64,000 nucleotides of DNA from Marthasterias glacialis (taxonomy: Eukaryota; Echinodermata; Asteroidea; Forcipulatida; Asteriidae), in the NCBI GenBank assembly GCA_911728455.2, contig OU452238.1:13610049-13674048 (forward strand), given 5' to 3'. Positions 47,801 through 60,800 of this stretch are shown here, piece after piece. The notes beneath the pieces are model-generated. The model did not search any database. It was not told the origin of the DNA and was given only the letters and a program-made list of their open reading frames with translations. Position 1 is the first letter of the stretch. Each line of letters opens with the position of its first letter. The position numbers and the translations under genes are program-made.

Positions 47801-48825
47801 TTTTCGGAAAGCCCATGAGCAGGGCTTTCCAACAGTGTCAGACTTGTCAGTTTTCCGCCAATACTTTAGGAGATAGAGCCGTTGCTAAGTCTTGTTTTCA
47901 CTCTGTTACAGCTTCGTGTACAAAAGTGCCATTAGACAGGGGTTTGAAGCGCATTCGGAGCAGCCCCGCTCTCTGGTGGTTTCAAGGCGGAAGATGGTCC
48001 TGGCTGGCCGGGAAAACTAGATTTTCGGATGCAGGACTATGGCAGCTACCAGCAGGTACAAGAAATTTCTCTCTAGCGCCATTATTTCTGGAGTTATTGG
48101 CCGTGGCGCTGCCGACTTCTTTTTTTGCCGTTTTTTTTGTTTTTTTTTTTTTTTGCTGGCTTCAGTCCAGCACACACGTAGCGGCCTTGGCTATTGTTGA
48201 CGTACACAGAGCATGGCCGTTTGCACTGGACATCTTCGGGGTGTCCTCACTCCGCGGTCCCTGGCATCTTTCCTGTTTATCCCACAACCCCAAGACTAGC
48301 ATTTTCGGAAAGCCCATGAGCAGGGCTTTCCAACAGTGTCAGACTTGTCAGTTTTCCGCCAATACTTTGGGAGATAGTGCCGTTGCTAAGTCTTGTTTTC
48401 ACTCTGTTACAGCTTCGTGTACAAAAGTGCCATTAGACAGGTGTTTGAAGCGCATTCGGAGCAGCCCCGCTCTCTGGTGGTTTCAAGGCGGAAGATGGCC
48501 CTGGCTGGCCGGGAAAACTAGATTTTCGGATGCAGGACTATGGCAGCTACCTGCAGGTACAAGAAATTTCTCTCTAGCCCCATTATTTCTGGAGTTATTG
48601 GCCGTGGCGCTGCCGACTTCTTTTTTCGGCGTTTTTTTTGTGTTTTTTTTTGTTTTTTTGCTGGCTTCAGTCCAGCACACACGTAGCGGCCTTGGCTATT
48701 GTTGACGTACACAGAGCATGGCCATTTGCTCTTGACATCTTCGGGGTGTCCTCACTCCGCGGTCCCTGGCATCCTCCCTGTTTATCCCACAAGCCCAAGA
48801 CCGGCATTTTCGGAAAGCCCATGAG
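44804..48825. repeat. Array units 91-98, two copies of a 2011-bp tetramer
   Basis: Unit starts are 44804, 45304, 45809, 46310, 46815, 47315, 47820 and 48321. Lengths are 500, 505, 501, 505 and again 500, 505, 501, 505. Markers repeat at offset 2011: ccccaaaacc, catgaacagg, cccacaagccc, actttaggagatag, gacaggggtttg, gtttgcactggac and catctttcctg. T tracts also carry the same interruptions (T8-G-T-G-T9-G-T7 near 45615 and 47626), with small differences near 46620. A four-unit higher-order repeat is directly visible. Confidence 0.92.
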
Positions 48826-49325
48826 CAGGGCTTTCCAACAGTGTCAGACTTGTCAGTTTTCCGCCAATACTTTAGGAGATAGAGCCGTTGCTAAGTCTTG
48901 TTTTCACTCTGTTACAGCTTCGTGTACAAAAGTGCCATTAGACAGGGGTTTGAAGCGCATTCGGAGCAGCCCCGCTCTCTGGTGGTTTCAAGGCGGAAGA
49001 TGGTCCTGGCTGGCCGGGAAAACTAGATTTTCGGATGCAGGACTATGGCAGCTACCTGCAGGTACAAGAAATTTCTCTCTAGCGCCATTATTTATGGAGT
49101 TATTGGCCGTGGCGCTGCCGACTTCTTTTTTTGCCGTTTTTTTTGTTTTTTTTTTTTTTGCTGGCTTCAGTCCAGCACACACGTAGCGGCCTTGGCTATT
49201 GTTGACGTACACAGAGCATGGCCGTTTGCACTGGACATCTTCGGGGTGTCCTCACTCCGCGGTCCCTGGCATCTTTCCTGTTTATCCCACAACCCCAAGA
49301 CTAGCATTTTCGGAAAGCCCATGAG
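48826..49325. repeat. Array unit 99, extra copy after the tetramers
   Basis: The stretch from the T tract of unit 98 through unit 99 repeats the stretch across units 96-97 at offset 1006 (actttaggag, gacaggggtttg). The tetramer therefore slips to a dimer step here. Unit 99 differs by ttatttatgg where unit 97 has ttatttctgg. It links the tetramer zone to the trimer zone that follows. Confidence 0.86.
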
Positions 49326-52300
49326 CAGGGCTTTCCAACAGTGTCAGACTTGTCAGTTTTCCGCCAATACTTTGGGAGATAGTGCCGTTGCTAAGTCTTG
49401 TTTTCACTCTGTTACAGCTTCGTGTACAAAAGTGCCACTAGAGAGGTGTTTGAAGCGCATTCGGAGCAGCCCCGCTCTCTGGTGGTTTCAAGGCGGAAGA
49501 TGGTCCTGGCTGGCCGGGAAAACTAGATTTTCGGATGCAGGACTATGGCAGCTACCTGCAGGTACAAGAAATTTCTCTCTAGCCCCATTATTTATGGAGT
49601 TATTGGCCGTGGCGCTGCCGACTTCTTTTTTTGGCGTTTTTTTTTTTTTTTTTTTTTTTTGCTGGCATCAGTCCAGCACACAATTAGCGGCCTTGGCTAT
49701 TGTTGACGTACACAGAGCATGGCCATTTGCTCTTGACATCTTCGGGGTGTCCTCACTCCACGGTCCCTGGCATCCTCCCTGTTTATCCCACAACCCCAAG
49801 ACCGGCATTTTCGGAGAGCCCATGAGCAGGGCTTTCCAACAGTGTCAGACTTGTCAGTTTTCCGCCAATACTTTGGGAGATAGAGCCGTTGCTAAGTCTT
49901 GTTTTCACTCTGTTACAGCTTCGTGTACAAAAGTGCCATTAGACAGGTGTTTGAAGCGCATTCGGAGCAGCCCCGCTCTCTGGTGGTTTCAACAAGGAAG
50001 ATGGTCCTGGCTGGCCGGGAAAACTGGATTTGCAGATGCAGGACTATGGCAGCTACCTGCAGGTACACGAAATTTCTCTCTAGCCCCATTATTTATGGAG
50101 TTATTGGCCGTGGCGCTGCCGACTTCTTTTTTCGGCGTTTTTTTTTTTTGTTTTTTTTTTTTGCTGGCTTCAGTCCAGCACACACGTAGCGGCCTTGGCT
50201 ATTGTTGACGTACACAGAGCATGGCCATTTGCTCTTGACATCTTCGGGGTGTCCTCACTCCGCGGTCCCGGGCATCCTCCCTGTTTATCCCACAACCCCA
50301 AGACCGGCATTTTCGGAAAGCCCATGAGCAGGGCTTTCCAACAGTGTCAGACTTGTCAGTTTTCCGCCAATACTTTGGGAGATAGAGCCGTTGCTAAGTC
50401 TTGTTTTCACTCTGTTACAGCTTCGTGTACAAAAGTGCCGTTAGACAGGTGTTTGAAGCGCATCCGGAGCAGCCCCGCTCTCTGGTGGTTTCAAGGCGGA
50501 AGATGGTCCTGGCTTGCCGGGAAAACTGGATTTTCGGATGCAGGACTATGGCAGCTACCTGCAGGTACAAGAAATTTCTCTCTAGCCCCATTATTTATGG
50601 AGTTATTGGCCGTGGCGCTGCCGACTTCTTTTTTTGCCGTTTTTTTTGTTTTTTTTTTTTTTGCTGGCTTCAGTCCAGCACACACGTAGCGGCCTTGGCT
50701 ATTGTTGACGTACACAGAGCATGGCCGTTTGCACTGGACATCTTCGGGGTGTCCTCACTCCGCGGTCCCTGGCATCTTTCCTGTTTATCCCACAACCCCA
50801 AGACTAGCATTTTCGGAAAGCCCATGAGCAGGGCTTTCCAACAGTGTCAGACTTGTCAGTTTTCCGCCAATACTTTGGGAGATAGTGCCGTTGCTAAGTC
50901 TTGTTTTCACTCTGTTACAGCTTCGTGTACAAAAGTGCCACTAGAGAGGTGTTTGAAGCGCATTCGGAGCAGCCCCGCTCTCTGGTGGTTTCAAGGCGGA
51001 AGATGGTCCTGGCTGGCCGGGAAAACTAGATTTTCGGATGCAGGACTATGGCAGCTACCTGCAGGTACAAGAAATTTCTCTCTAGCCCCATTATTTATGG
51101 AGTTATTGGCCGTGGCGCTGCCGACTTCTTTTTTTGGCGTTTTTTTTTTTTTTTTTTTTTTTTGCTGGCATCAGTCCAGCACACAATTAGCGGCCTTGGC
51201 TATTGTTGACGTACACAGAGCATGGCCATTTGCTCTTGACATCTTCGGGGTGTCCTCACTCCACGGTCCCTGGCATCCTCCCTGTTTATCCCACAACCCC
51301 AAGACCGGCATTTTCGGAGAGCCCATGAGCAGGGCTTTCCAACAGTGTCAGACTTGTCAGTTTTCCGCCAATACTTTGGGAGATAGAGCCGTTGCTAAGT
51401 CTTGTTTTCACTCTGTTACAGCTTCGTGTACAAAAGTGCCATTAGACAGGTGTTTGAAGCGCATTCGGAGCAGCCCCGCTCTCTGGTGGTTTCAACAAGG
51501 AAGATGGTCCTGGCTGGCCGGGAAAACTGGATTTGCAGATGCAGGACTATGGCAGCTACCTGCAGGTACACGAAATTTCTCTCTAGCCCCATTATTTATG
51601 GAGTTATTGGCCGTGGCGCTGCCGACTTCTTTTTTCGGCGTTTTTTTTTTTTGTTTTTTTTTTTTGCTGGCTTCAGTCCAGCACACACGTAGCGGCCTTG
51701 GCTATTGTTGACGTACACAGAGCATGGCCATTTGCTCTTGACATCTTCGGGGTGTCCTCACTCCGCGGTCCCGGGCATCCTCCCTGTTTATCCCACAACC
51801 CCAAGACCGGCATTTTCGGAAAGCCCATGAGCAGGGCTTTCCAACAGTGTCAGACTTGTCAGTTTTCCGCCAATACTTTGGGAGATAGAGCCGTTGCTAA
51901 GTCTTGTTTTCACTCTGTTACAGCTTCGTGTACAAAAGTGCCGTTAGACAGGTGTTTGAAGCGCATTCGGAGCAGCCCCGCTCTCTGGTGGTTTCAAGGC
52001 GGAAGATGGTCCTGGCTTGCCGGGAAAACTGGATTTTCGGATGCAGGACTATGGCAGCTACCTGCAGGTACAAGAAATTTCTCTCTAGCGCCATTATTTC
52101 TGGAGTTATTGGCCGTGGCGCTGCCGACTTCTTTTTTCGGCGTTTTTTTTTTTTTTTTTTTTTTTTTTGCTGGCTTCAGTCCAGCACACACGTAGCGGCC
52201 TTGGCTATTGTTGACGTACACAGAGCATGGCCGTTTGCACTGGACATCTTCGGGGTGTCCTCACTCCGCGGTCCCTGGCATCTTTCCTGTTTATCCCACA

Positions 52301-52334
52301 ACCCCAAGACTAGCATTTTCGGAAAGCCCATGAG
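49326..52334. repeat. Array units 100-105, two copies of a 1503-bp trimer
   Basis: Unit starts are 49326, 49827, 50329, 50829, 51330 and 51832. About 49090-50585 recurs directly as 50593-52088. Shared markers are gatagtgccg, gccactagagagg, gctggcatcagt, cacacaattagc, actccacggtc, gatttgcagatg, ggtacacgaaat and gtcccgggc. One visible difference is gcgcatccgg (50459-50468) versus gcgcattcgg. The copies lie end to end, so this is a two-copy trimeric higher-order repeat. Confidence 0.92.
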
Positions 52335-54339
52335 CAGGGCTTTCCAACAGTGTCAGACTTGTCAGTTTTCCGCCAATACTTTGGGAGATAGAGCTGTTGC
52401 TAAGTCTTGTTTTCACTCTGTTACAGCTTCGTGTACAAAAGTGCCATTAGACAGGTGTTTGAAGCGCATTCGGAGCAGCCCCGCTCTCTGGTGGTTTCAA
52501 CGCGGAAGATGGTCCTGGCTGGCCGGGAAAACTAGATTTTCGGATGCAGGACTATGGCAGCTACCTGCAGGTACAAGAAATTTCTCTCTAGCGCCATTAT
52601 TTCTGGAGTTATTGGCCGTGGCGTTGCCGACTTCTTTTTTTGGCGTTTTTTTTTTTTTTTTTTTTTTTTTGCTGGCTTCAGTCCAGCACACACGTAGCGG
52701 CCTTGGCTATTGTTGACGTACACAGAGCATGGCCGTTTGCACTGGACATCTTCGGGGTGTCCTCACTCCGCGGTCCCTGGCATCTTTCCTGTTTATCCCA
52801 CAACCCCAAGACTAGCATTTTCGGAAAGCCCATGAGCAGGGCTTTCCAACAGTGTCAGACTTGTCAGTTTTCCGCCAATACTTTGGGAGATAGTGCCGTT
52901 GCTAAGTCTTGTTTTCACTCTGTTACAGCTTCGTGTACAAAAGTGCCACTAGAGAGGTGTTTGAAGCGCATTCGGAGCAGCCCCGCTCTCTGGTGGTTTC
53001 AAGGCGGAAGATGGTCCTGGCTGGCCGGGAAAACTAGATTTTCGGATGCAGGACTATGGCAGCTACCTGCAGGTACAAGAAATTTCTCTCTAGCCCCATT
53101 ATTTATGGAGTTATTGGCCGTGGCGCTGCCGACTTCTTTTTTTGGCGTTTTTTTTTTTTTTTTTTTTTTTGCTGGCATCAGTCCAGCACACAATTAGCGG
53201 CCTTGGCTATTGTTGACGTACACAGAGCATGGCCATTTGCTCTTGACATCTTCGGGGTGTCCTCACTCCACGGTCCCTGGCATCCTCCCTGTTTATCCCA
53301 CAACCCCAAGACCGGCATTTTCGGAGAGCCCATGAGCAGGGCTTTCCAACAGTGTCAGACTTGTCAGTTTTCCGCCAATACTTTGGGAGATAGAGCCGTT
53401 GCTAAGTCTTGTTTTCACTCTGTTACAGCTTCGTGTACAAAAGTGCCATTAGACAGGTGTTTGAAGCGCATTCGGAGCAGCCCCGCTCTCTGGTGGTTTC
53501 AACAAGGAAGATGGTCCTGGCTGGCCGGGAAAACTGGATTTGCGGATGCAGGACTATGGCAGCTACCTGCAGGTACACGAAATTTCTCTCTAGCCCCATT
53601 ATTTATGGAGTTATTGGCCGTGGCGCTGCCGACTTCTTTTTTCGGCGTTTTTTTTTTTGTTTTTTTTTTTGCTGGCTTCAGTCCAGCACACACGTAGCGG
53701 CCTTGGCTATTGTTGACGTACACAGAGCATGGCCATTTGCTCTTGACATCTTCGGGGTGTCCTCACTCCGCGGTCCCTGGCATCCTCCCTGTTTATCCCA
53801 CAACCCCAAGACCGGCATTTTCGGAAAGCCCATGAGCAGGGCTTTCCAACAGTGTCAGACTTGTCAGTTTTCCGCCAATACTTTGGGAGATAGAGCCGTT
53901 GCTAAGTCTTGTTTTCACTCTGTTACAGCTTCGTGTACAAAAGTGCCGTTAGACAGGTGTTTGAAGCGCATTCGGAGCAGCCCCGCTCTCTGGTGGTTTC
54001 AAGGCGGAAGATGGTCCTGGCTTGCCGGGAAAACTGGATTTTCGGATGCAGGACTATGGCAGCTACCTGCAGGTACAAGAAATTTCTCTCTAGCCCCATT
54101 ATTTATGGAGTTATTGGCCGTGGCGCTGCCGACTTCTTTTTTCGGCGTTTTTTTTTTTTTTTTTTTTTTTTTTGCTGGCTTCAGTCCAGCACACACGTAG
54201 CGGCCTTGGCTATTGTTGACGTACACAGAGCATGGCCATTTGCTCTTGACATCTTCGGGGTGTCCTCACTCCACGGTCCCTGGCATCCTCCCTGTTTATC
54301 CCACAACCCCAAGACCGGCATTTTCGGAAAGCCCATGAG
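52335..54339. repeat. Array units 106-109, partial further copy of the trimer type
   Basis: Unit starts are 52335, 52837, 53337 and 53837. Units 107-109 match units 103-105 at about 2005-2008 bp, with gatagtgccg, gccactagagagg, cacacaattagc and ggtacacgaaat. They differ at gatttgcggatg and the plain gtccctggc. Unit 106 has gagctgttgc and gcgttgccg, shared with unit 110, so here the step is four units rather than three. Confidence 0.87.
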
Positions 54340-57300
54340 CAGGGCTTTCCAACAGTGTCAGACTTGTCAGTTTTCCGCCAATACTTTGGGAGATAGAGCT
54401 GTTGCTAAGTCTTGTTTTCACTCTGTTACAGCTTCGTGTACAAAAGTGCCATTAGACAGGTGTTTGAAGCGCATTCGGAGCAGCCCCGCTCTCTGGTGGT
54501 TTCAACGCGGAAGATGGTCCTGGCTGGCCGGGAAAACTAGATTTTCGGATGCAGGACTATGGCAGCTACCTGCAGGTACAAGAAATTTCTCTCTAGCGCC
54601 ATTATTTCTGGAGTTATTGGCCGTGGCGTTGCCGACTTCTTTTTTTGGCGTTTTTTTTTTTGTTTTTTTTTTTGCTGGCTTCAGTCCAGCACACACGTAG
54701 CGGCCTTGGCTATTGTTGACGTACACAGAGCATGGCCGTTTGCACTGGACATCTTCGGGGTGTCCTCACTCCGCGGTCCCTGGCATCTTTCCTGTTTATC
54801 CCACAACCCCAAGACTAGCATTTTCGGAAAGCCCATGAGCAGGGCTTTCCAACAGTGTCAGACTTGTCAGTTTTCCGCCAATACTGTGGGAGATAGTGCC
54901 GTTGCTAAGTCTTGTTTTCACTCTGTTACAGCTTCGTGTACAAAAGTGCCACTAGAGAGGTGTTTGAAGCGCATTCGGAGCAGCCCCGCTCTCTGGTGGT
55001 TTCAAGGCGGAAGATGGTCCTGGCTTGCCGGGAAAACTAGATTTTCAGATGCAGGACTATGGCAGCTACCTGCAGGTACAAGAAATTTCTCTCTAGCCCC
55101 ATTATTTCTGGAGTTATTGGCCGTGGCGCTGCCGACTCCTTTTTTTGGCGTGTTTTTTTTTTTTTTTTTTTTTGCTGGCATCAGTCCAGCACACAATTAG
55201 CGGCCTTGGCTATTGTTGACGTACACAGAGCATGGCCATTTGCTCTTGACATCTTCGGGGTGTCCTCACTCCGCGAACCCTGGCATCCTCCCTGTTTATC
55301 CCACAACCCCAAGACCGGCATTTTCGGAAAGCCCATGAGCAGGGCTTTCCAACAGTGCCAGACTTGTCAGTTTTCCGCCAATACTTTGGGAGATAGAGCC
55401 GTTGCTAAGTCTTGTTTTCACTCTGTTACAGCTTCGTGTACAAAAGTGCCATTAGACAGGTGTTTGAAGCGCATTCGGAGCAGCCCCGCTCTCTGGTGGT
55501 TTCAAGGCGGAAGATGGTCCTGGCTGGCCGGGAAAACTAGATTTTCGGATGCAGGACTATGGCAGCTACCTGCAGGTACAAGAAATTTCTCTCTAGCCCC
55601 ATTTTTTCTGGAGTTATTGGCCGTGGCGCTGCCGACTTCTTTTTTCGGCGTTTTTTTGTTTTTGTTTTTTTTTGTTTTTTTTTGCTTGCTTCAGTCCAGC
55701 ACACACGTAGCGGCCTTGGCTATTGTTGACGTACACAGAGCATGGCCATTTGCTCTTGACATCTTCGGGGTGTCCTCACTCCACGGTCCCTGGCATCCTC
55801 CCTGTTTATCCCACAACCCCAAGACCGGCATTTTCGGAAAGCCCATGAGCAGGGCTTTCCAACAGTGTCAGACTTGTCAGTTTTCCGCCAATACTTTGGG
55901 AGATAGAGCTGTTGCTAAGTCTTGTTTTCACTCTGTTACAGCTTCGTGTACAAAAGTGCCATTAGACAGGTGTTTGAAGCGCATTCGGAGCAGCCCCGCT
56001 CTCTGGTGGTTTCAACGCGGAAGATGGTCCTGGCTGGCCGGGAAAACTAGATTTTCGGATGCAGGACTATGGCAGCTACCTGCAGGTACAAGAAATTTCT
56101 CTCTAGCGCCATTATTTCTGGAGTTATTGGCCGTGGCGCTGCCGACTTCTTTTTTTGGCGTTTTTTTTTTTTTTTTTTTTTTGCTGGCTTCAGTCCAGCA
56201 CACACGTAGCGGCCTTGGCTATTGTTGACGTACACAGAGCATGGCCGTTTGCACTGGACATCTTCGGGGTGTCCTCACTCCGCGGTCCCTGGCATCTTTC
56301 CTGTTTATCCCACAACCCCAAGACTAGCATTTTCGGAAAGCCCATGAGCAGGGCTTTCCAACAGTGTCAGACTTGTCAGTTTTCCGCCAATACTTTGGGA
56401 GATAGAGCTGTTGCTAAGTCTTGTTTTCACTCTGTTACAGCTTCGTGTACAAAAGTGCCATTAGACAGGTGTTTGAAGCGCATTCGGAGCAGCCCCGCTC
56501 TCTGGTGGTTTCAACGCGGAAGATGGTCCTGGCTGGCCGGGAAAACTAGATTTTCGGATGCAGGACTATGGCAGCTACCTGCAGGTACAAGAAATTTCTC
56601 TCTAGCGCCATTATTTCTGGAGTTATTGGCCGTGGCGTTGCCGACTTCTTTTTTTGGCGTTTTTTTTTTTGTTTTTTTTTTTGCTGGCTTCAGTCCAGCA
56701 CACACGTAGCGGCCTTGGCTATTGTTGACGTACACAGAGCATGGCCGTTTGCACTGGACATCTTCGGGGTGTCCTCACTCCGCGGTCCCTGGCATCTTTC
56801 CTGTTTATCCCACAACCCCAAGACTAGCATTTTCGGAAAGCCCATGAGCAGGGCTTTCCAACAGTGTCAGACTTGTCAGTTTTCCGCCAATACTGTGGGA
56901 GATAGTGCCGTTGCTAAGTCTTGTTTTCACTCTGTTACAGCTTCGTGTACAAAAGTGCCACTAGAGAGGTGTTTGAAGCGCATTCGGAGCAGCCCCGCTC
57001 TCTGGTGGTTTCAAGGCGGAAGATGGTCCTGGCTTGCCGGGAAAACTAGATTTTCAGATGCAGGACTATGGCAGCTACCTGCAGGTACAAGAAATTTCTC
57101 TCTAGCCCCATTATTTCTGGAGTTATTGGCCGTGGCGCTGCCGACTCCTTTTTTTGGCGTGTTTTTTTTTTTTTTTTTTTTGCTGGCATCAGTCCAGCAC
57201 ACAATTAGCGGCCTTGGCTATTGTTGACGTACACAGAGCATGGCCATTTGCTCTTGACATCTTCGGGGTGTCCTCACTCCGCGAACCCTGGCATCCTCCC

Positions 57301-57857
57301 TGTTTATCCCACAACCCCAAGACCGGCATTTTCGGAAAGCCCATGAGCAGGGCTTTCCAACAGTGCCAGACTTGTCAGTTTTCCGCCAATACTTTGGGAG
57401 ATAGAGCCGTTGCTAAGTCTTGTTTTCACTCTGTTACAGCTTCGTGTACAAAAGTGCCATTAGACAGGTGTTTGAAGCGCATTCGGAGCAGCCCCGCTCT
57501 CTGGTGGTTTCAAGGCGGAAGATGGTCCTGGCTGGCCGGGAAAACTAGATTTTCGGATGCAGGACTATGGCAGCTACCTGCAGGTACAAGAAATTTCTCT
57601 CTAGCCCCATTTTTTCTGGAGTTATTGGCCGTGGCGCTGCCGACTTCTTTTTTCGGCGTTTTTTTGTTTTTGTTTTTTTTTGTTTTTTTTTGCTTGCTTC
57701 AGTCCAGCACACACGTAGCGGCCTTGGCTATTGTTGACGTACACAGAGCATGGCCATTTGCTCTTGACATCTTCGGGGTGTCCTCACTCCGCGGTCCCTG
57801 GCATCCTCCCTGTTTATCCCACAACCCCAAGACCGGCATTTTCGGAAAGCCCATGAG
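54340..57857. repeat. Array units 110-116, duplicated four-unit step
   Basis: Unit starts are 54340, 54840, 55340, 55850, 56349, 56849 and 57348. About 54320-55773 recurs at 56329-57781, offset 2008-2009. Shared markers are gcgttgccg, tactgtgggag, gccgactcct, ggcgtgttttt, actccgcgaaccc, cagtgccagac, ccattttttctgg and a T tract broken by three G residues followed by gcttgcttcag. The copies part at 55773/57781 (actccacgg versus actccgcgg). Units 112 and 116 are 510 bp because of the long broken T tract. Confidence 0.9.
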
Positions 57858-60800
57858 CAGGGCTTTCCAACAGTGTCAGACCTGTCAGTTTTCCGCCAAT
57901 ACTTTGGGAGATAGAGCCGTTGCTAAGTCTTGTTTTCACTCTGTTACAGCCTCGTGTACAAAAGTGCCATTAGACAGGTGTTTGAAGCGCATTCGGAGCA
58001 GCCCCGCACTCTGGTGGTTTCAAGGCGAAAGATGGTCCTGGCTGGCCGGGAAAACTGGATTTTCGGATGCAGGACTATGGCAGCTACCTGCAGGTACAAG
58101 AAATTTCTCTCTAGCCCCATTATTTCTGGAGTTATTGGCCGTGGCGCTGCCGACTTCTTTTTTCGGCGTTTTTGTTTTTGTTTTTTTTTGGTTTTTGCTG
58201 GCTTCAGTCCAGCACACACGTAGCGGCCTTGGCTATTGTTGACGTACACAGAGCATGGCCATTTGCTCTTGACTTCTTTGGGGTGTCCTCACTCCGCGGT
58301 CCCTGGCATCCTCCCTGTTTATCCCACAACCCCAAGACCGGCATTTTCGGAAAGCCCATGAGCAGGGCTTTCCAACAGTGTCAAACTTGTTAGTTTTCCG
58401 CCAATACTTTGGGAGATAGAGCCGTTGCTAAGTCTTGTTTTCACTCTGTTACAGCTTCGTGTACAAAAGTGCCATTAGACAGGTGTTTGAAGCGCATTCG
58501 GAGCAGCCCCGCTTCCTGGTTGTTTCAAGGGGGAAGATTGTCCTGGCTGGCCGGGAAAACTAGATTTTCGGATGCAGGACTATGGCAGCTACCTGCAGGT
58601 ACAAGAAATTTCTCTCTAGCCCCATTATTTATGGAGTTATTGGCCGTGGCGCTGCCGACTTCTTTTTTCGGCGTTTTTTTTTTTTTTTTTTTTTTGCTGG
58701 CTTCAGTCCAGCACACACGTAGCGGCCTTGGCTGTTGTTGACGTACACAGAGCATGGCCATTTGCTCTTGACATCTTCGGGGTGTCCTCACTCCGCGGTC
58801 CCTGGCATCCTCCCTGTTTATCCCACAACCCCAAGACCGGCATTTTCGGAAAGCCCATGAGCAGGGCTTTCCAACAGTGTCAGACTTGTCAGTTTTCCGC
58901 CAATACTTTTGGAGATAGAGCCGTTGCTAAGTCTTGTTTTCACTCTGTTACAGCTTCGTGTACAAAAGTGCCATTAGACAGGTGTTTGAAGCGCATTCGG
59001 AGCAGCCCCGCTCTCTGGTGGTTTCAAGGCGAAAGATGGTCCTGGCTGGCCGGGAAAACTGGACTTTCGGATGCAGGACTATGGCAGCTACCTGCAGGTA
59101 CAAGAAATTTCTCTCTAGCCCCATTATTTCTGGAGTTATTGGCCGTGGCGCTGCCGACTTCTTTTTTCGGCGTTTTTTTTTTTTTTTTTTTTGCTGGCTT
59201 CAGTCCAGCACACACGTAGCGGCCTTGGCTATTGTTGACGTACACAGAGCATGGCCGTTTGCACTGGACATCTTCGGGGTGTCCTCACTCCGCGGTCCCT
59301 GGCATCCTCCCTGTTTATCCCACAACCCCAAGATTGGCATTTTCGGAAAGCCCATGAGCAGTGCTTTCCAACAGTGTCAGACTTGTCAGTTTTCCGCCAA
59401 AACTGTGGGAGATAGAGCCGTTGCTAACTCTTGTTTTCACTCTGTTACAGCTTCGTGTACAAAAGTGCCATTAGACAGGTGTTTGAAGCGCATTCGGAGC
59501 AGCCCCGCTCTCTGGTGGTTTCAAGGCGGAAGATGGTCCTGGCTGGCCGGGAAAACTGGATTTTCGGATGCAGGACTATGGCAGCTACCTGCAGGTACAA
59601 GAAATTTCTCTCTAGCCCCATTATTTCTGGAGTTATTGGCCGTGGCGCTGCCGACTTCTTTTTTCGGCGTTTTTTTTTTGTTTTTTTTTTTTTTTTGCTG
59701 GCTTCAGTCCAGCACACACGTAGCGGCCTTGGCTATTGTTGACGTACACAGAGCATGGCCATTTGCTCTTGACATCTTCGGGGTGTCCTCACTCCGCGAA
59801 CCCTGGCATCCTCCCTGTTTATCCCACAACCCCAAGACCGGCATTTTCGGAAAGCCCATGAGCAGGGCTTTCCAACAGTGCCAGACTTGTCAGTTTTCCG
59901 CCAATACTTTGGGAGATAGAGCCGTTGCTAAGTCTTGTTTTCACTCTGTTACAGCTTCGTGTACAAAAGTGCCATTAGACAGGTGTTTGAAGCGCATTCG
60001 GAGCAGCCCCGCTCTCTGGTGGTTTCAACGCGGAAGATGGCCCTGGCTGGACGGGAAAACTGGATTTTCGGATGCAGGACTATGGCAGCTACCTGCAGGT
60101 ACAAGAAATTTCTCTCTAGCCCCATTATTTCTGGAGTTATTGGCCGTGGCGCTGCCGACTTCTTTTTTCGGCGTTTTTTTTTTTATTTTTTATGTTTTTG
60201 CTGGCTTCAGTCCAGCACACACGTAGCGGCCTTGGCTATTGTTGACGTACACAGAGCATGGCCATTTGCTCTTGACTTCTTTGGGGTGTCCTCACTCCGC
60301 GGTCCCTGGCATCCTTCCTGTTTATCCCACAACCCCAAGACCGGCATTTTCGGAAAGCCCATGAGCAGGGCTTTCCAACAGTGTCAGACTTGTCAGTTTT
60401 CCGCCAACACTTTAGGAGATAGAGCCGTTGCTAAGTCTTGTTTTCACTCTGTTACAGCTTCGTGTACAAAAGTGCCATTAGACAGGTGTTTGAAGCGCAT
60501 TCGGAGCAGCCCCGCTCCCTGGTGGTTTCAAGGGGGAAGATTGTCCTGGCTGGCCGGGAAAACTAGATTTTCGGATGCAGGACTATGGCAGCTACCTGCA
60601 GGTACAAGAAATTTCTCTTTAGCCCCATTATTTATGGAGTTATTGGCCGTGGCGCTGCCGACTTCTTTTTTCGGCGTTTTTTTTTTTGTTTTTTTTTTTT
60701 TTTTTTTTGCTGGCTTCAGTCCAGCACACACGTAGCGGCCTTGGCTATTGTTGACGTACACAGAGCATGGCCATTTGCTCTTGACATCTTCGGGTGTCCT

